Shown one piece after another: positions 45,495 to 54,493 of a DNA stretch of 64,000 nucleotides (its first letter is position 1; every line of letters starts with the position of its first letter). This DNA is from CAVRJC01 sp963721435 (GTDB lineage: Bacteria > Actinomycetota > Acidimicrobiia > IMCC26256 > DASPTH01), in contig CAVRJC010000012.1 of NCBI GenBank assembly GCA_963721435.1, positions 1,054,001 through 1,118,000 on the forward strand. The letters run 5' to 3'. The translations under genes and the position numbers were made by a program. The notes beneath the pieces are model-generated. The model was given only the letters and a program-made list of their open reading frames with translations. It ran no database searches and was not told the DNA's origin.

Positions 45495-45761
45495 GTGCTC
45501 TGCGATCTGTTCGCACCCCCGGGTGACCCCACTGTCGCACCGGAGCTGATGCGGGCGCTGGGGCGTGGCGCCGTGGCCGGCTACGTGATCCGGATCCCCG
45601 ACGGCGTGACACGCAAGGGTTTCGTTCGTCTTCCTCGGACAGGTCCAGTGCTCGCTTGCCGCGCGCTCGACGGCCCTGACGGCCCCGCCGGCCCCGCCGG
45701 TTGGGTGCCGCCGGCGCTCGGAGTGTGGGCACTGACCATGGGGGATGTCGAACTGCTCTGA
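45495..45761 (+). CDS. Small hypothetical protein
   Basis: 88 residues from a GTG. LFAPPGDPTVAPELMRALGRGAVAGYVIRIPDGVTRKGFVRLP reads like real protein and third-position GC is high, but no family, signal or motif is recognised; a short GPDGPAGPAG run sits near the C-terminus. It ends 20 bases before the first of two large membrane proteins and could be their leader gene, or be spurious. Confidence 0.4.
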   Translation: MLCDLFAPPGDPTVAPELMRALGRGAVAGYVIRIPDGVTRKGFVRLPRTGPVLACRALDGPDGPAGPAGWVPPALGVWALTMGDVELL

Positions 45762-45781
45762 GCCGCGACGGGGGTCGGGTC

Positions 45782-47596
45782 ATGGAGCCAACGGTGGGGC
45801 CCGGGCCACGCGTGGTCGCTCTCGCCCCCGCGCGCGCGGGCGCTCGCGGTGTCCAGCCTCACGACACGTGGTTGGTGTGGGTGCTGGCCTGCGCACTCGT
45901 GGTCGCGGTGGTCGGGATCGGAGTGGCGCTCGTCGCGCGCGGCGAACCTCTCCCCCCGATTGTCCCGACGGTGGCGCTCGTCGTGGTGCTGGCCGTCACC
46001 GTCAACCGGGGTGCGTTCTTCCCGACGGAGCTCGTCGCGACCGCGGAGGCGGCGGTGCTGTTCGCGGCGCTGGTCGGCTTCTCCCGCGACGCCGCGTTCC
46101 TCGGCCCGCTGATCGTCGCGTTCGCCGTCGGTCCTCTCGATGTCGTGCACTGGCGACAGCGCGCGGTCGTGCGCATGGCGTACAACTCGGGAAGCCAAGG
46201 GCTCGCGGTGCTGGTCGGCGCGGCCGCATTCCGCGCGGCCTCCGAGGCGTTCGGTGGGTCATTCCCCGCGGTGGTCGCAGCCGCCGCGGTCGCCGCGGTC
46301 CCGTACGCGCTCGTCGACTCGACATGCGGGGTGTTGCTGATGCTCGCGCGTGGAGGCTCCCGTCTGCGCGACGCCGTTCGGCACCAGTGGTCCCTCAACG
46401 GGTTGGCGATTCCGCTCGGGTGCGTGGGCGCGCTCGCGGGCTTCCTCGTGATCGACGTCGGTTGGTGGTTGGGCATCCTCGTGATCCTGCCGATGCCCTG
46501 GATCCCCGAGCTGGTGCTCGTGCGGGCGCGATCCGCCCAGCGGTCCACGCCGGGCACGCGCGTGCGAGTGCTCGGCGGGAGCACGATCGGCGCCGCAATC
46601 ACGGTGGCGACGATCGTCGCATGGTCGTCAGGTACACACTCCTTGCCCGTCGTCGTCGTCTTCGCGGTTGTGTTGGGTGCAGAGATGCGCGTGAGCGCGT
46701 CGCGCGCGATCCCACCGCTCGCCGCCGCGGCTGTTGTCGCGGCCGTGATCGTCGACGGATCCGACTCGGCGTTCGGGCACGCAGCCGGCGGCGTGCTGGT
46801 GACGGCGGGCCTCGTCGGCGCGACGGTCACTGCGACGTCGTGGGTCCTCGCGCGCGACGCGCGAGTGGTGCGGGCATCGCTGGCGATCCTCGGTGCCGCG
46901 ATCGGCGGTGCGCTGTGCGGAGTCGCGGTCGTGGCTGCTCCCAACGGCGGCTCGTTGCTCGCGGAGGTGTCGAGCGTCGTACTCGGTGCGGCGCTGTTCG
47001 CCGGGCTGGCAGTGCTGTTCAACGGACCGCGATCCGAGGCATGGATGTCGGTGGCCTGGACGGCTCCGGTCATCCTGGTGGCAGTGCTGCTCGCATCGGC
47101 GTGGCGTGTGCTCGGCACGCCGGGAGCGTTCGTGTTCGTGGCGGGTGTCGGCGTCGCGCTCGCGGGCCCGGCGTGGGTCGCCGCTCCGGCGTGGGACAGC
47201 CGCTTCCTCGGCCACGCCGGAGCACGTCACCGCTGCCGTGCGCGCGGCATGGTCGTGGCTGCGAGTGTGACCGCGCTCGCGCTCGCGTGCACGGCGAGCC
47301 GGGTCGAGTCGGGGCGGGGACGGACCTCGTACGTGCTCGTCGCGGCCGCGCTGGTCGAAATGCTGCTCGCGGTCTCGCTGGGTGCCGTACGGCAATGGCG
47401 CTTCGCGCCTGCGCCGCGCGCGCGCAGCGCCACCGCGCTCGGCGTGCTCGCAGCCCTCGTCGTTGCGGTCTACGTGCCTCTTGCATACGACGGCACAGGG
47501 TGGTCGGTCCCGGTCCTCGGTGCGCTGCTGGTCGCGGTCGGCGCGATCGTGTGGCCGCTCGCGCGTCTCACCGATTCCGTGGTCGTCACCCGATGA
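45782..47596 (+). CDS. Large polytopic membrane protein, paralogue 1
   Basis: 604 residues, almost wholly hydrophobic (about 16 membrane segments). The motif NRGAFFPTELVATAEAAVLFAALVGF...GPLDVVHWRQRAVVRMAYNSGSQGLAVL is repeated in the next gene. This layout, with a W-x-x-R step before a conserved MAYNSGSQ helix, recalls MASE-like sensory membrane regions found in front of GGDEF or HD-GYP domains, but no output domain is present. Function unknown. It overlaps the next start as ATGA, so both paralogues are co-translated and may act together. Confidence 0.75.
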   Translation: MEPTVGPGPRVVALAPARAGARGVQPHDTWLVWVLACALVVAVVGIGVALVARGEPLPPIVPTVALVVVLAVTVNRGAFFPTELVATAEAAVLFAALVGFSRDAAFLGPLIVAFAVGPLDVVHWRQRAVVRMAYNSGSQGLAVLVGAAAFRAASEAFGGSFPAVVAAAAVAAVPYALVDSTCGVLLMLARGGSRLRDAVRHQWSLNGLAIPLGCVGALAGFLVIDVGWWLGILVILPMPWIPELVLVRARSAQRSTPGTRVRVLGGSTIGAAITVATIVAWSSGTHSLPVVVVFAVVLGAEMRVSASRAIPPLAAAAVVAAVIVDGSDSAFGHAAGGVLVTAGLVGATVTATSWVLARDARVVRASLAILGAAIGGALCGVAVVAAPNGGSLLAEVSSVVLGAALFAGLAVLFNGPRSEAWMSVAWTAPVILVAVLLASAWRVLGTPGAFVFVAGVGVALAGPAWVAAPAWDSRFLGHAGARHRCRARGMVVAASVTALALACTASRVESGRGRTSYVLVAAALVEMLLAVSLGAVRQWRFAPAPRARSATALGVLAALVVAVYVPLAYDGTGWSVPVLGALLVAVGAIVWPLARLTDSVVVTR

Positions 47597-49444
47597 CGAA
47601 CGAGGGTGCGAGCGGGACCGGGGCCGCGCTCGGCGCCGACGGCAGACGGGACGCCGACGCGGTGCACGACCCGACCTCCCGCTGGGAGCGGCGCTTCTGC
47701 ATCGCGGTCTTCGCCGCGGCCATTGCCGTCGGGGCCGCGTTGGTCGCGCGCGGACAGCCTCTGCCCGGGATCGGGCCGGTGCTGCTCCTGGTGGTGCTCG
47801 TCGCCCTCTCGGTGAACCTGGGCGCGCTCTTCCCGTCAGAGTTCTCGGCGACGGCAGATGTCGCGATCCTCTTCGCTGCCGTGGTCGGGTTCGCAGTGGA
47901 CGCACCGCTGCTCGGCCCGTTTGTCGTCGGGCTCCTCATGGGGCCGTTCGACTGGGTGCACTGGAAGCAACGGATCTTCTACCGGATGGCCTACAACTCC
48001 GGGAGTCAGTCGCTGTGCATCCTGCTCGCGGCCCTCGTGTTCCGCGCGGTCTCACCTCCGATCGACGACCTCGTCGCCGTGCTCGCGGTTGCCGCAGCCG
48101 CGGCGGTGATCTGGATGCTGGCCGACATCGCGCTGGTGACCCTGGTGCTCGTGCGGCGCGGCGGGACCTCGACGCTTGCCGCGGCGCGCCACGTGCTCGT
48201 GCTGAACACGATCACAGTTCCCCTCGCGCTCGTCGGCGCGGCCGCGGGGTTGGTCGCCCTCGACGTCGGGTGGTGGGCCGCCGCGCTCGTCCTCGCGCCC
48301 ATGCCGTTCGCGCCCGACCTCGTGCTTGTCCGCGCCCGGCAGCGTTCCGCTCGCGCGTGTGCTCCGGGCGATCCGCTTCCCGGTGCTCGTGACCGCGCTC
48401 GTCGCCCTGGGCGTCGTCGCCGGCGACGTCGATCACACAACCCTCGTCGCCCTCGCGGTGATGAGCGTGCTCGTCGGTGCGGAGGCTCGCCCCGGCCCCG
48501 GCGAGTTGGTCGCGCCCATCCTCGCGACGGTCGTCGCCGCCGCCGCGGTGGTGGTCGACGGTCGCGACGCGTTCGCGGTCGCGGCGCTCGTCGCGATCGG
48601 CGGTGTCGGGGCCGCACTGCTCAGCCGGCGCAACCGGTTCGGGCACGGTGCCGGATCCCCGTTCGGGCACGGAGCCGGTGCGCTCGTGCTGGGTGCCGGC
48701 GCGGCGATCGCGAGTGTGGGGGTCTACGAAGCGTTCGATCAGACGGAATCGTCGCCGACGCGCGCGGTGGTCGTCGCCGTGGTGGCCGGGATCGCGTTCC
48801 AGCTGGTGGTCGTCGCGGTCGGAAGCCGCGCACGCGGCGCGGCAATCGAGCGCGTGGTCTGCTCCCTCCCGCTCGTTGCGGTCGCGTCGGCGCTCGCGGT
48901 GGCGTGGGTCGAGCTCGGATCGGCGTCGGGTGCCGTCGTGTTCGGAGCCACGCTCGGCATCGCGATGGGGGCCCTTGCAGTGTGGGCCACACCGCCATGG
49001 ACGAGCGCGTGGCTTGCGCACCTCGCCGAGCGCACCCGTCGGCGCCGGGCGGCGCTCGCCGTCGCAGCGGTAACTGCAGTCGGAGCTGCGATCGTGGCCG
49101 TCGCGGTCACCGGCGCCGCCAGTGACCGCACCACTCTCGTGATGATCGCGCTCGCGGTCGCGCAGACCGACGTGGGCATGGCGGCGGCGGCGGTGCGGCA
49201 GTGGCGGTTCGCGCCGCGCCGACGTGCGCGGGACGCCATGGTGCTCGCGGTCGCCGCTTGTGGCCTCCTCGCGGGATATCCCGTGCTCGCGATCGACGGC
49301 CGCGTGTGGTCCGTCGTCCTGCTCGTCGGGTTGCTCGTCCCCGTGCTCGCAGTCGCATGGCCGCTCGGCGCACTCGCCGACCGCGCGGTTCCTCGACGCG
49401 ACGATCAGCGCATGGTGGAGAGCCGCCCTGCACGAGGGCGATGA
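47593..49444 (+). CDS. Large polytopic membrane protein, paralogue 2 (frameshifted, carries repeats)
   Basis: About 616 residues after an indel at ~48335 is allowed for. The first third matches paralogue 1 closely: VNLGALFPSEFSATADVAILFAAVVGF, GPFDWVHWKQRIFYRMAYNSGSQSLCIL, LDVGWWAAALVLAPMPFAPDLVLVRAR. The last third ends in the same VRQWRFAP-RAR block. Between them, two copies of the dispersed repeat (48634-48677) are read through as FGHGAGSPFGHGAG, a segment absent from the equivalent place in paralogue 1. Function unknown. Confidence 0.72.
48634..48678 (+). repeat. Dispersed repeat, two copies inside paralogue 2
   Basis: Copies at 48634-48654 (with T for A) and 48659-48678, 25 bases apart, translated FGHGAGSPFGHGAG. 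Confidence 0.8.
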
Positions 49445-49940
49445 CCTCGTCGTACTGCCCGGATGCGGTCGACGGGTCCTCGAACTCGAACGCGTTGCCG
49501 GAGACGAACAGGGCAACGGTCAGGAGTGTGGGGTTGCCGACCCGCCGGGCGGTCTCCAAGCTGACGCGCGCGTACTCGCGAGCGCTCTCGATGTCACCGG
49601 TGTACGAAGCCCATACGGTGGCGACGCCTTGGAGGGCCGGGATCGCGAAGGAGTCCTCTCCTACTGCCGCCGTGGCCAGGGCGATGCCTTCGCGGATCTC
49701 CTCGTAGCTGAGCTCGTCGCGAAGCCGTGGTCGCCACTCGAGCTCGTCAGCGCTCACCATCGCCGGACCGGCGCGTTCCGCGAACGCTGCGTAGTGCTCG
49801 GCGTGGGCGCGACGCCACGTGTCACTCGCATCCGCTTCGTCGAGCCGCTCGCGTGCGTAGGCGCGCATCGTTTCGAGCAGTTGGTACCGCGTGCCGGACA
49901 CGGCGTCACCGTCCCGGAGGGCAGCTCGCTCATGCGATTC
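49430..49940 (-). pseudogene. Remnant of an NB-ARC/TPR (AfsR/LuxR-type) regulator
   Basis: On the minus strand, RYQLLETMRAYARERLDEADASDTWRRAHAEHYAAFAERAGPAM is the junction that follows the NB-ARC ATPase in SARP/AfsR and LuxR-type regulators, and it runs on into TPR-like helices (IPALQGVATVWASYTGDIESAREYARVSLETARRVGNPTLLTVALFVSGNAFEF). There is no start codon in a sensible place, no ATPase before it and no DNA-binding domain after it; the fragment stops where paralogue 2 ends. A dead fragment cut at both ends. Confidence 0.6.
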
Positions 49941-50028
49941 CCCCTCTTCGTCGTCCTCGGATCGCGCGTGGGCAAAGCAAATCAGGCAAAGCGGACGACC
50001 GTCACCTTCGTTCTCTACTCTGGCGCCC

Positions 50029-50691
50029 GTGACCTGGGTGCGGGCGGGCGTTGTGGTGTCGGTGAACGTCGGCGCGGTACGCACGGTCGAGTGGCACGGG
50101 CGCCAGGTCGAGACCGGCATCTGGAAGGCCGCCGTCGACGGGCGCGTCGCGGTGCGGGGCGTGAACCTCGACGGTGACGAGCAGGCGGACCTGCGCGTGC
50201 ACGGCGGCCCCGACAAGGCGGTGTACGCGTACGCGGTCGAGGACTACGAGTGGTGGTCCGAGGAGCTGGGCCGTGCGATGGATTCGGGCACCTTCGGCGA
50301 AAACCTCACCGTGCGCGCCCTGGACCTCAGCGCGTCGGTGATCGGCACGCGATGGCGCGTCGGCACGACGGTCCTCGAGGTCGCGCAGCCCCGGCTCCCG
50401 TGCTTCAAGCTCGGCATGCGCATGGGTGACGCCGCGTTCGTCGAGGAGTTCGAGCTCGCGGGGCGCTTCGGCGCGTATCTGCGCATCATCCAAGAAGGCG
50501 ACGTCGGCGCGGGCGACGTGATCGAGGTCGGCGACGCGCCGGCGGACGGGATCACGGTGCTCGAGCTCGGGCGAGCGGAGCACCGCGCGTTCCCCGAGCT
50601 GGTGGCGCGAGTGCTCGCTGATCCGTACGTCCCCGAGACCTGGAAGCACTGGGCCGAGCGCCAGCAGCGCCACTCACCGAGAGAGAGTTGA
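50029..50691 (+). CDS. MOSC-domain protein (YiiM-like)
   Basis: 220 residues. VVSVNVGAVRTVEWHGRQVETGIWKAAVDGRVAVRGVNLDGDEQADLRVHGGPDKAVYAY begins the MOSC fold. FGENLTV, RWRVGTTVLEVAQPRLPCFKLGMRMGD (with the conserved Cys of PCFKL) and a C-terminal three-helix tail (EHRAFPELVARVLADPYVPETWKHWAERQ) match YiiM, a molybdenum-cofactor-dependent N-hydroxylated-compound reductase. GTG 50029 is chosen; other GTGs follow closely. It lies 4 bases before the RidA gene, so the two form an operon. Confidence 0.83.
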   Translation: MTWVRAGVVVSVNVGAVRTVEWHGRQVETGIWKAAVDGRVAVRGVNLDGDEQADLRVHGGPDKAVYAYAVEDYEWWSEELGRAMDSGTFGENLTVRALDLSASVIGTRWRVGTTVLEVAQPRLPCFKLGMRMGDAAFVEEFELAGRFGAYLRIIQEGDVGAGDVIEVGDAPADGITVLELGRAEHRAFPELVARVLADPYVPETWKHWAERQQRHSPRES

Positions 50692-50695
50692 GCCG

Positions 50696-51079
50696 ATGAG
50701 CATCGACAAGGAATTCGCGAACTTCGGGGTGCCGTCGGAAGGTGAGCGCTACGGGTTCGCGCAGGCGGTGAAGGTCGGCAACGCGATCTACCTGTCGGGG
50801 CAGACCGCGTCGGGCGACGAGCCCATGGGGGACATGGAGGCGCAGATGCGGAGCGCCTACGCCAAGGTCGCGAGCGCACTCGAGCAATTCGGCGCCACGC
50901 TCGAGAACGTGGTCGACGAGATCCTGTTCGTCGCCGACTACATGGCCGCGGCGATGGTCGCGGGCAAGGTGCGCCACGAGGTGTACGGCGGCACGCCGCC
51001 GGTCGCGAGCACGCTCATCCCGGTCGCGCCGTTCGCGGGCGACATGCTCATCGAGATCAAGTGCACCGCGCACGTGTGA
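50696..51079 (+). CDS. RidA-family protein, second copy
   Basis: 127 residues. YGFAQAVKVGNAIYLSGQTASGDEPMGDMEAQMRSAYAKVASALEQFGATLENVVDEILFVADYMAA and VASTLIPVAPFAGDMLIEIKCTAHV fit the RidA/YjgF trimeric fold, but the active-site Arg of classical RidA is replaced (VASTLIPV), so deaminase activity is doubtful and it may belong to an Rid subfamily of unknown function. Preceded by GAGAGAG and directly downstream of the MOSC gene. Confidence 0.8.
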   Translation: MSIDKEFANFGVPSEGERYGFAQAVKVGNAIYLSGQTASGDEPMGDMEAQMRSAYAKVASALEQFGATLENVVDEILFVADYMAAAMVAGKVRHEVYGGTPPVASTLIPVAPFAGDMLIEIKCTAHV

Positions 51080-51094
51080 CGGGCGCGGTGCTGC

Positions 51095-51424
51095 TCACCC
51101 GAACGTCGCCGTGGTGACTTTCCCGTTGTCGATCTCGAACTGGACGCGGTCTGGGTTGTAGTCGAGGGTTCCGGGGAACACCTCGCCGTCTTCCCGGGTG
51201 ATACGCCACGGTCGGCCCTGGCTCTTCGCCTTCGCGATCGCCGCGCTCTTGGTGAGGCCGACGTAGTCGGACTCCTTGCCGGGTCCCAACGACGTGGTCG
51301 TCTCCTTCGCGTTGTCCTTGGCGGGTGCGGAGCTGTCGGAGTCGTCGCCGCATGCGGTCATCGCGACCGCGCCGATCACCACGATGATGCTGCACACCAG
51401 TGCGCGGAGACCGCGTGCTCTCAC
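51095..51424 (-). CDS. Lipoprotein with I78-inhibitor-like domain
   Basis: 109 residues. Signal peptide with lipobox MTACG (Cys ~25), a Ser/Asp/Lys linker, then a ~55-residue domain DYVGLTKSAAIAKAKSQGRPWRITREDGEVFPGTLDYNPDRVQFEIDNGKVT. The L-x-K-x-x-A helix, R-I-x-R-x-D-G strand and D-x-x-x-x-R-V-x-x-x-I strand resemble peptidase inhibitor family I78 (potato-inhibitor-like) domains, which sit on the cell surface. A truncated copy of the dispersed repeat lies just upstream. Confidence 0.75.
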   Translation of the reverse strand: MRARGLRALVCSIIVVIGAVAMTACGDDSDSSAPAKDNAKETTTSLGPGKESDYVGLTKSAAIAKAKSQGRPWRITREDGEVFPGTLDYNPDRVQFEIDNGKVTTATFG

Positions 51425-51472
51425 GCGGTCAACCTACGTCGTCGGCATGTTCGGTCTCGGTCACGTGGCGCC

Positions 51473-51491
51473 CCGGCTCCGTGCCCGACAG
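51473..51491 (-). repeat. Dispersed repeat, truncated copy
   Basis: CCGGCTCCGTGCCCGA matches the reverse consensus for 16 bases and then diverges. Intergenic, between the I78-like lipoprotein and an MFS gene. Confidence 0.65.
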
Positions 51492-51560
51492 TAGGAGAGT
51501 CGCCGGACGGAGCGCAGAAAGCTGCGCTGCGGCCCCGGCCGCTGTCGTTAGCGTCGTGGG

Positions 51561-52823
51561 ATGCGCCTGTTCCGAGTGTTGCGGGTGCGCGGGTTCGGCC
51601 TGCTGCTCGCGGGGCAGGCGATCAACGCGACCGGGAGCTGGGTCGCGGTCATCGCGATCTGGGGCTTCGCCGCGTTCAAGTTCGACGTCGGGCCCGGCGA
51701 CCTCGCGCTGCTGTTCGTCGTGCTCTCGGCACCGGGTGCGTTGCTCGGACCGCTCCTCGGTGTCCCGATCGACCGGCTCGGGCCGCGGCGCACCCTCATC
51801 ATCGCCAACCTGCTCGGCATGCTCGACGCGATCGCGTTGACCCAGGCCAACAGCTACATCACGATCATCCTGCTCGCGTTGCCGCTCGGGCTCATCGAGG
51901 CGATGGCCGCCGCGTCACTCGATGCGATCCCGCCCCGTCTCATGCACGACGAGCAGCTGCTCGCGGGGAACGCGCTGCTCGGTGGCGCGCAGGACCTCGC
52001 GATCATCCTCGGCCCGATCATCGCCGCGGTTGTCAACGCGCAATGGGGGCTCGAAGGCGCGTTCCTCGTGGACGCGGCGACGTTCCTCGTCGGCGCGCTT
52101 GTCGCGATCCCGTTGCGCGTGCCCACGGCCGACGCCGCGCCCGAAGCCGAATCGACGTGGAAGGAGCTGCGCGCCGGGCTCTCGCTCGCACGTCGGACCG
52201 ACGGCCTGCGCTGGACGCTCTGCGTCGTCGGCAGCGTCTACCTGTTGTGGGCGCTGTTCGGGTTGCTCGAACCGCTCTACGTGCGCGACGTGCTCGGGGA
52301 GTCGGACACCGTGTTCGCGATGTTGCAGACCGTGTTCGGCGTCGGGCTCGTCGGTGCCGGCCTTGCCCTCGCGACGATCGGCGACCGCATCGCGCGTCCC
52401 CGCTACGTCGCGATGGCCGTGATCGCGTCGGGTGCGACGGCCGCTCTGTACGTCGGCACCGAGTCGGTGGTCGTCGCGTTCATCGGTGTGTTCCTCTGGG
52501 GCATCGACGTCGCGTTCTTCTACATCCCCGCGAAGACACTCCTGCAGCGGTACGCGCCGACCACGTTCCACGGACGGATCTTGTCGTTGAACCAGTCGCT
52601 CGAGCCGTTGGCCGGGATCGTCATGACCCCGCTCGGCGCGGTCGCGCTCGGGTTCGTCAGCGTGCAGGCGCTCGGGGTGATCGGTGGGGCGTTGGCGACG
52701 ATCGGCGGGATCGTGGTGCTGCGTCTCGCCCGCCGGCTTCCCGTCCCGACGGCGGTGCCCGTCGACCCGAATGCCGGTACGGCCAAGGATGCGATCGCCC
52801 TGGGCGGCCCGGCACCGGTGTGA
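51561..52823 (+). CDS. MFS transporter, EntS/MFS_3-like
   Basis: 420 residues with twelve transmembrane helices. RGFGLLLAGQAINATGSWVAVIAIWGFA starts helix 1, and GVPIDRLGPRRTLIIANLLGMLDA is motif A between helices 2 and 3. The AGNALLGGAQDLAIILGPIIAAVV stretch is typical of the EntS-type exporter group. Probably a drug or siderophore-like efflux pump; the substrate is unknown. Stands between the divergent I78-like lipoprotein and a small monooxygenase-like gene. Confidence 0.85.
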   Translation: MRLFRVLRVRGFGLLLAGQAINATGSWVAVIAIWGFAAFKFDVGPGDLALLFVVLSAPGALLGPLLGVPIDRLGPRRTLIIANLLGMLDAIALTQANSYITIILLALPLGLIEAMAAASLDAIPPRLMHDEQLLAGNALLGGAQDLAIILGPIIAAVVNAQWGLEGAFLVDAATFLVGALVAIPLRVPTADAAPEAESTWKELRAGLSLARRTDGLRWTLCVVGSVYLLWALFGLLEPLYVRDVLGESDTVFAMLQTVFGVGLVGAGLALATIGDRIARPRYVAMAVIASGATAALYVGTESVVVAFIGVFLWGIDVAFFYIPAKTLLQRYAPTTFHGRILSLNQSLEPLAGIVMTPLGAVALGFVSVQALGVIGGALATIGGIVVLRLARRLPVPTAVPVDPNAGTAKDAIALGGPAPV

Positions 52824-52886
52824 TTGCCGGGTGCATGAGCAGGACTCGGTGGTGCAACATGCACCGAGCTCCCCGGAGGTTGCGCA

Positions 52887-53171
52887 ATGGCGTTCATCCT
52901 GACTCGTATCCAGGTCGGCAACTACGACGCGTGGAAGGCGCTGTTCGACCAGGACGTTCCGGGCGCGCGCCGAGACGCCACCGAGCATCGCGTGTTCCGC
53001 AGCCTCGACGACCCGAACGAGGTCTACATCGAGATCGAGTTCCGGTCCGTGGAGGACGCGCGTGCTGCCCGGGGTCGGCTGCTCGCGTCCGGTGTGCTCG
53101 ATCGCTTCGGTGACCACTCGGGGCCGACCGTCGTCGAGCTCGCGGAGCGTGTGATCCACGCGGCCGACTGA
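52887..53171 (+). CDS. Small dimeric alpha/beta-barrel (ABM-like) protein
   Basis: 94 residues. MAFILTRIQVGNYDAWKALFDQDVPGARRDATEHRVFRSLDDPNEVYIEIEFRSVEDARAARGRLLASGVLDRFG has the strand-helix-strand-strand-helix pattern of antibiotic-biosynthesis-monooxygenase/EthD-like ferredoxin folds (H-R-V-F-R-S, V-x-I-x-x-E-F). Many such small proteins have no proven activity. It starts with a GGAGG site 64 bases after the MFS gene. Confidence 0.72.
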   Translation: MAFILTRIQVGNYDAWKALFDQDVPGARRDATEHRVFRSLDDPNEVYIEIEFRSVEDARAARGRLLASGVLDRFGDHSGPTVVELAERVIHAAD

Positions 53172-53212
53172 TCTCGTCGACGGGGCGGAGAGCGCGGCCG
53201 TACGCTCGCCCC

Positions 53213-54493
53213 ATGCGCGTTGTGCGAAGCTCGCGCGACCCGGCGGATCGGATGCCGCCCGACGTTCGTCGTGTCGTCACCGGCCGGGCGATCAGGGGCT
53301 TCGCTGACGGGTTCGTGAGCGTGCTGCTCGCGCAGTACCTCACGGGCCTGGGGTTCTCGCCGGTCGAAGTCGGTGCGATCGTCACGAGCACGCTGCTCGG
53401 GTCCGCCGTGCTCACGCTCGCCTTCGGCTTGACCGGTCATCGGTTCACGCTGCGCGCCCTGCTGCTGGTCGCGACGGGGTTGATGTTCGCGACCGGGCTC
53501 GGGTTCGCGAGCGTCACCGCGTTCTGGCCGTTGTTGGTGATCGCGGCGGTCGGGACACTCAACCCGTCGGCCGGCGATGTCAGTGTGTTCTTGCCGACCG
53601 AGCAGGCGCTCGTCGCCGGCCACGTCGAGGCGCCGCGCCGACCGTGGGTATTCGCGATCTACAACTTGTGCGCGATCTTCGCCGGTGCGATCGGCGCGCT
53701 TGTGTCGGGTGTGCCCGAAGGGCTCGCGCACGCATTCGACTGGGACGTCACGTCGACCCAGGAAGCGAGCTTCCTCGTGTACGCGTTCGCCGGCGTGGTG
53801 ATCTTCTTCGTCTACCGACGACTCACCCGCGATCACGAAGTGCTGCCGCGCATCCCGCGTGCGGAGCGTCGGCGGGCGTTGCACACGTCGCGACGCATTG
53901 TGCTCGAGCTCACGGGATTGTTCAGCCTCGACGCGGCCGGCGGCGGGTTCGTGGTGACGTCGCTTCTCGTGCTGTGGCTCCATCTTCGCTTCGACCTCGC
54001 CGCCGGCACGACCGCCGCGGTGTTCTTCGCCGCCGGCGTGCTGGGTGGCTGCTCGCAACTTCTCGCGCCACGGCTTGCCGCGCGATTCGGGTTGATCCGC
54101 ACCATGGCGTTCACCCACATCCCGGCGAACATCTTCCTGGTGCTCGCCGCGTTCGCGCCGACCGGTGGCATCGCGATCGCCCTGCTCCTGGCGCGTTCGG
54201 CACTGTCGTCGATGGACGTACCGGCGCGCCAGGCGTTCGTGATGGCGGTCGTGCCTGCCGACGAACGCGCTGCGGCGGCCAGTGTGACCAACGTGCCGCG
54301 TAGCCTCGCGTCAGCGGCGACGCCACTCCTCGCGGGCGCGCTCCTCACGCGGACGACCTTCGGGTGGCCGCTGCTGATCGCCGGCGTGGTGAAGATCACC
54401 TACGACGTGTTGCTGTTGGTGCTGTACCGCGACGTCGCCGAAGAAGTAGGTGCGTCGCGCGCTCGGCGTGGCGTCGTCACCGACGGCGGGTGA
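53213..54493 (+). CDS. MFS transporter
   Basis: 426 residues with twelve membrane helices. RGFADGFVSVLLAQYLTGLGFSPVEVGAIVTSTLLGSAVLTLAFGLTGHRFTLRALLL includes helix 1-3 and a degenerate motif A. The second half begins after a charged loop (RRLTRDHEVLPRIPRAERRRALHTSRR). A closely related transport type is common beside oxidative genes in actinobacteria, but no substrate can be inferred. The gene overlaps the convergent YoaK-family gene by 17 bases. Confidence 0.83.
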   Translation: MRVVRSSRDPADRMPPDVRRVVTGRAIRGFADGFVSVLLAQYLTGLGFSPVEVGAIVTSTLLGSAVLTLAFGLTGHRFTLRALLLVATGLMFATGLGFASVTAFWPLLVIAAVGTLNPSAGDVSVFLPTEQALVAGHVEAPRRPWVFAIYNLCAIFAGAIGALVSGVPEGLAHAFDWDVTSTQEASFLVYAFAGVVIFFVYRRLTRDHEVLPRIPRAERRRALHTSRRIVLELTGLFSLDAAGGGFVVTSLLVLWLHLRFDLAAGTTAAVFFAAGVLGGCSQLLAPRLAARFGLIRTMAFTHIPANIFLVLAAFAPTGGIAIALLLARSALSSMDVPARQAFVMAVVPADERAAAASVTNVPRSLASAATPLLAGALLTRTTFGWPLLIAGVVKITYDVLLLVLYRDVAEEVGASRARRGVVTDGG

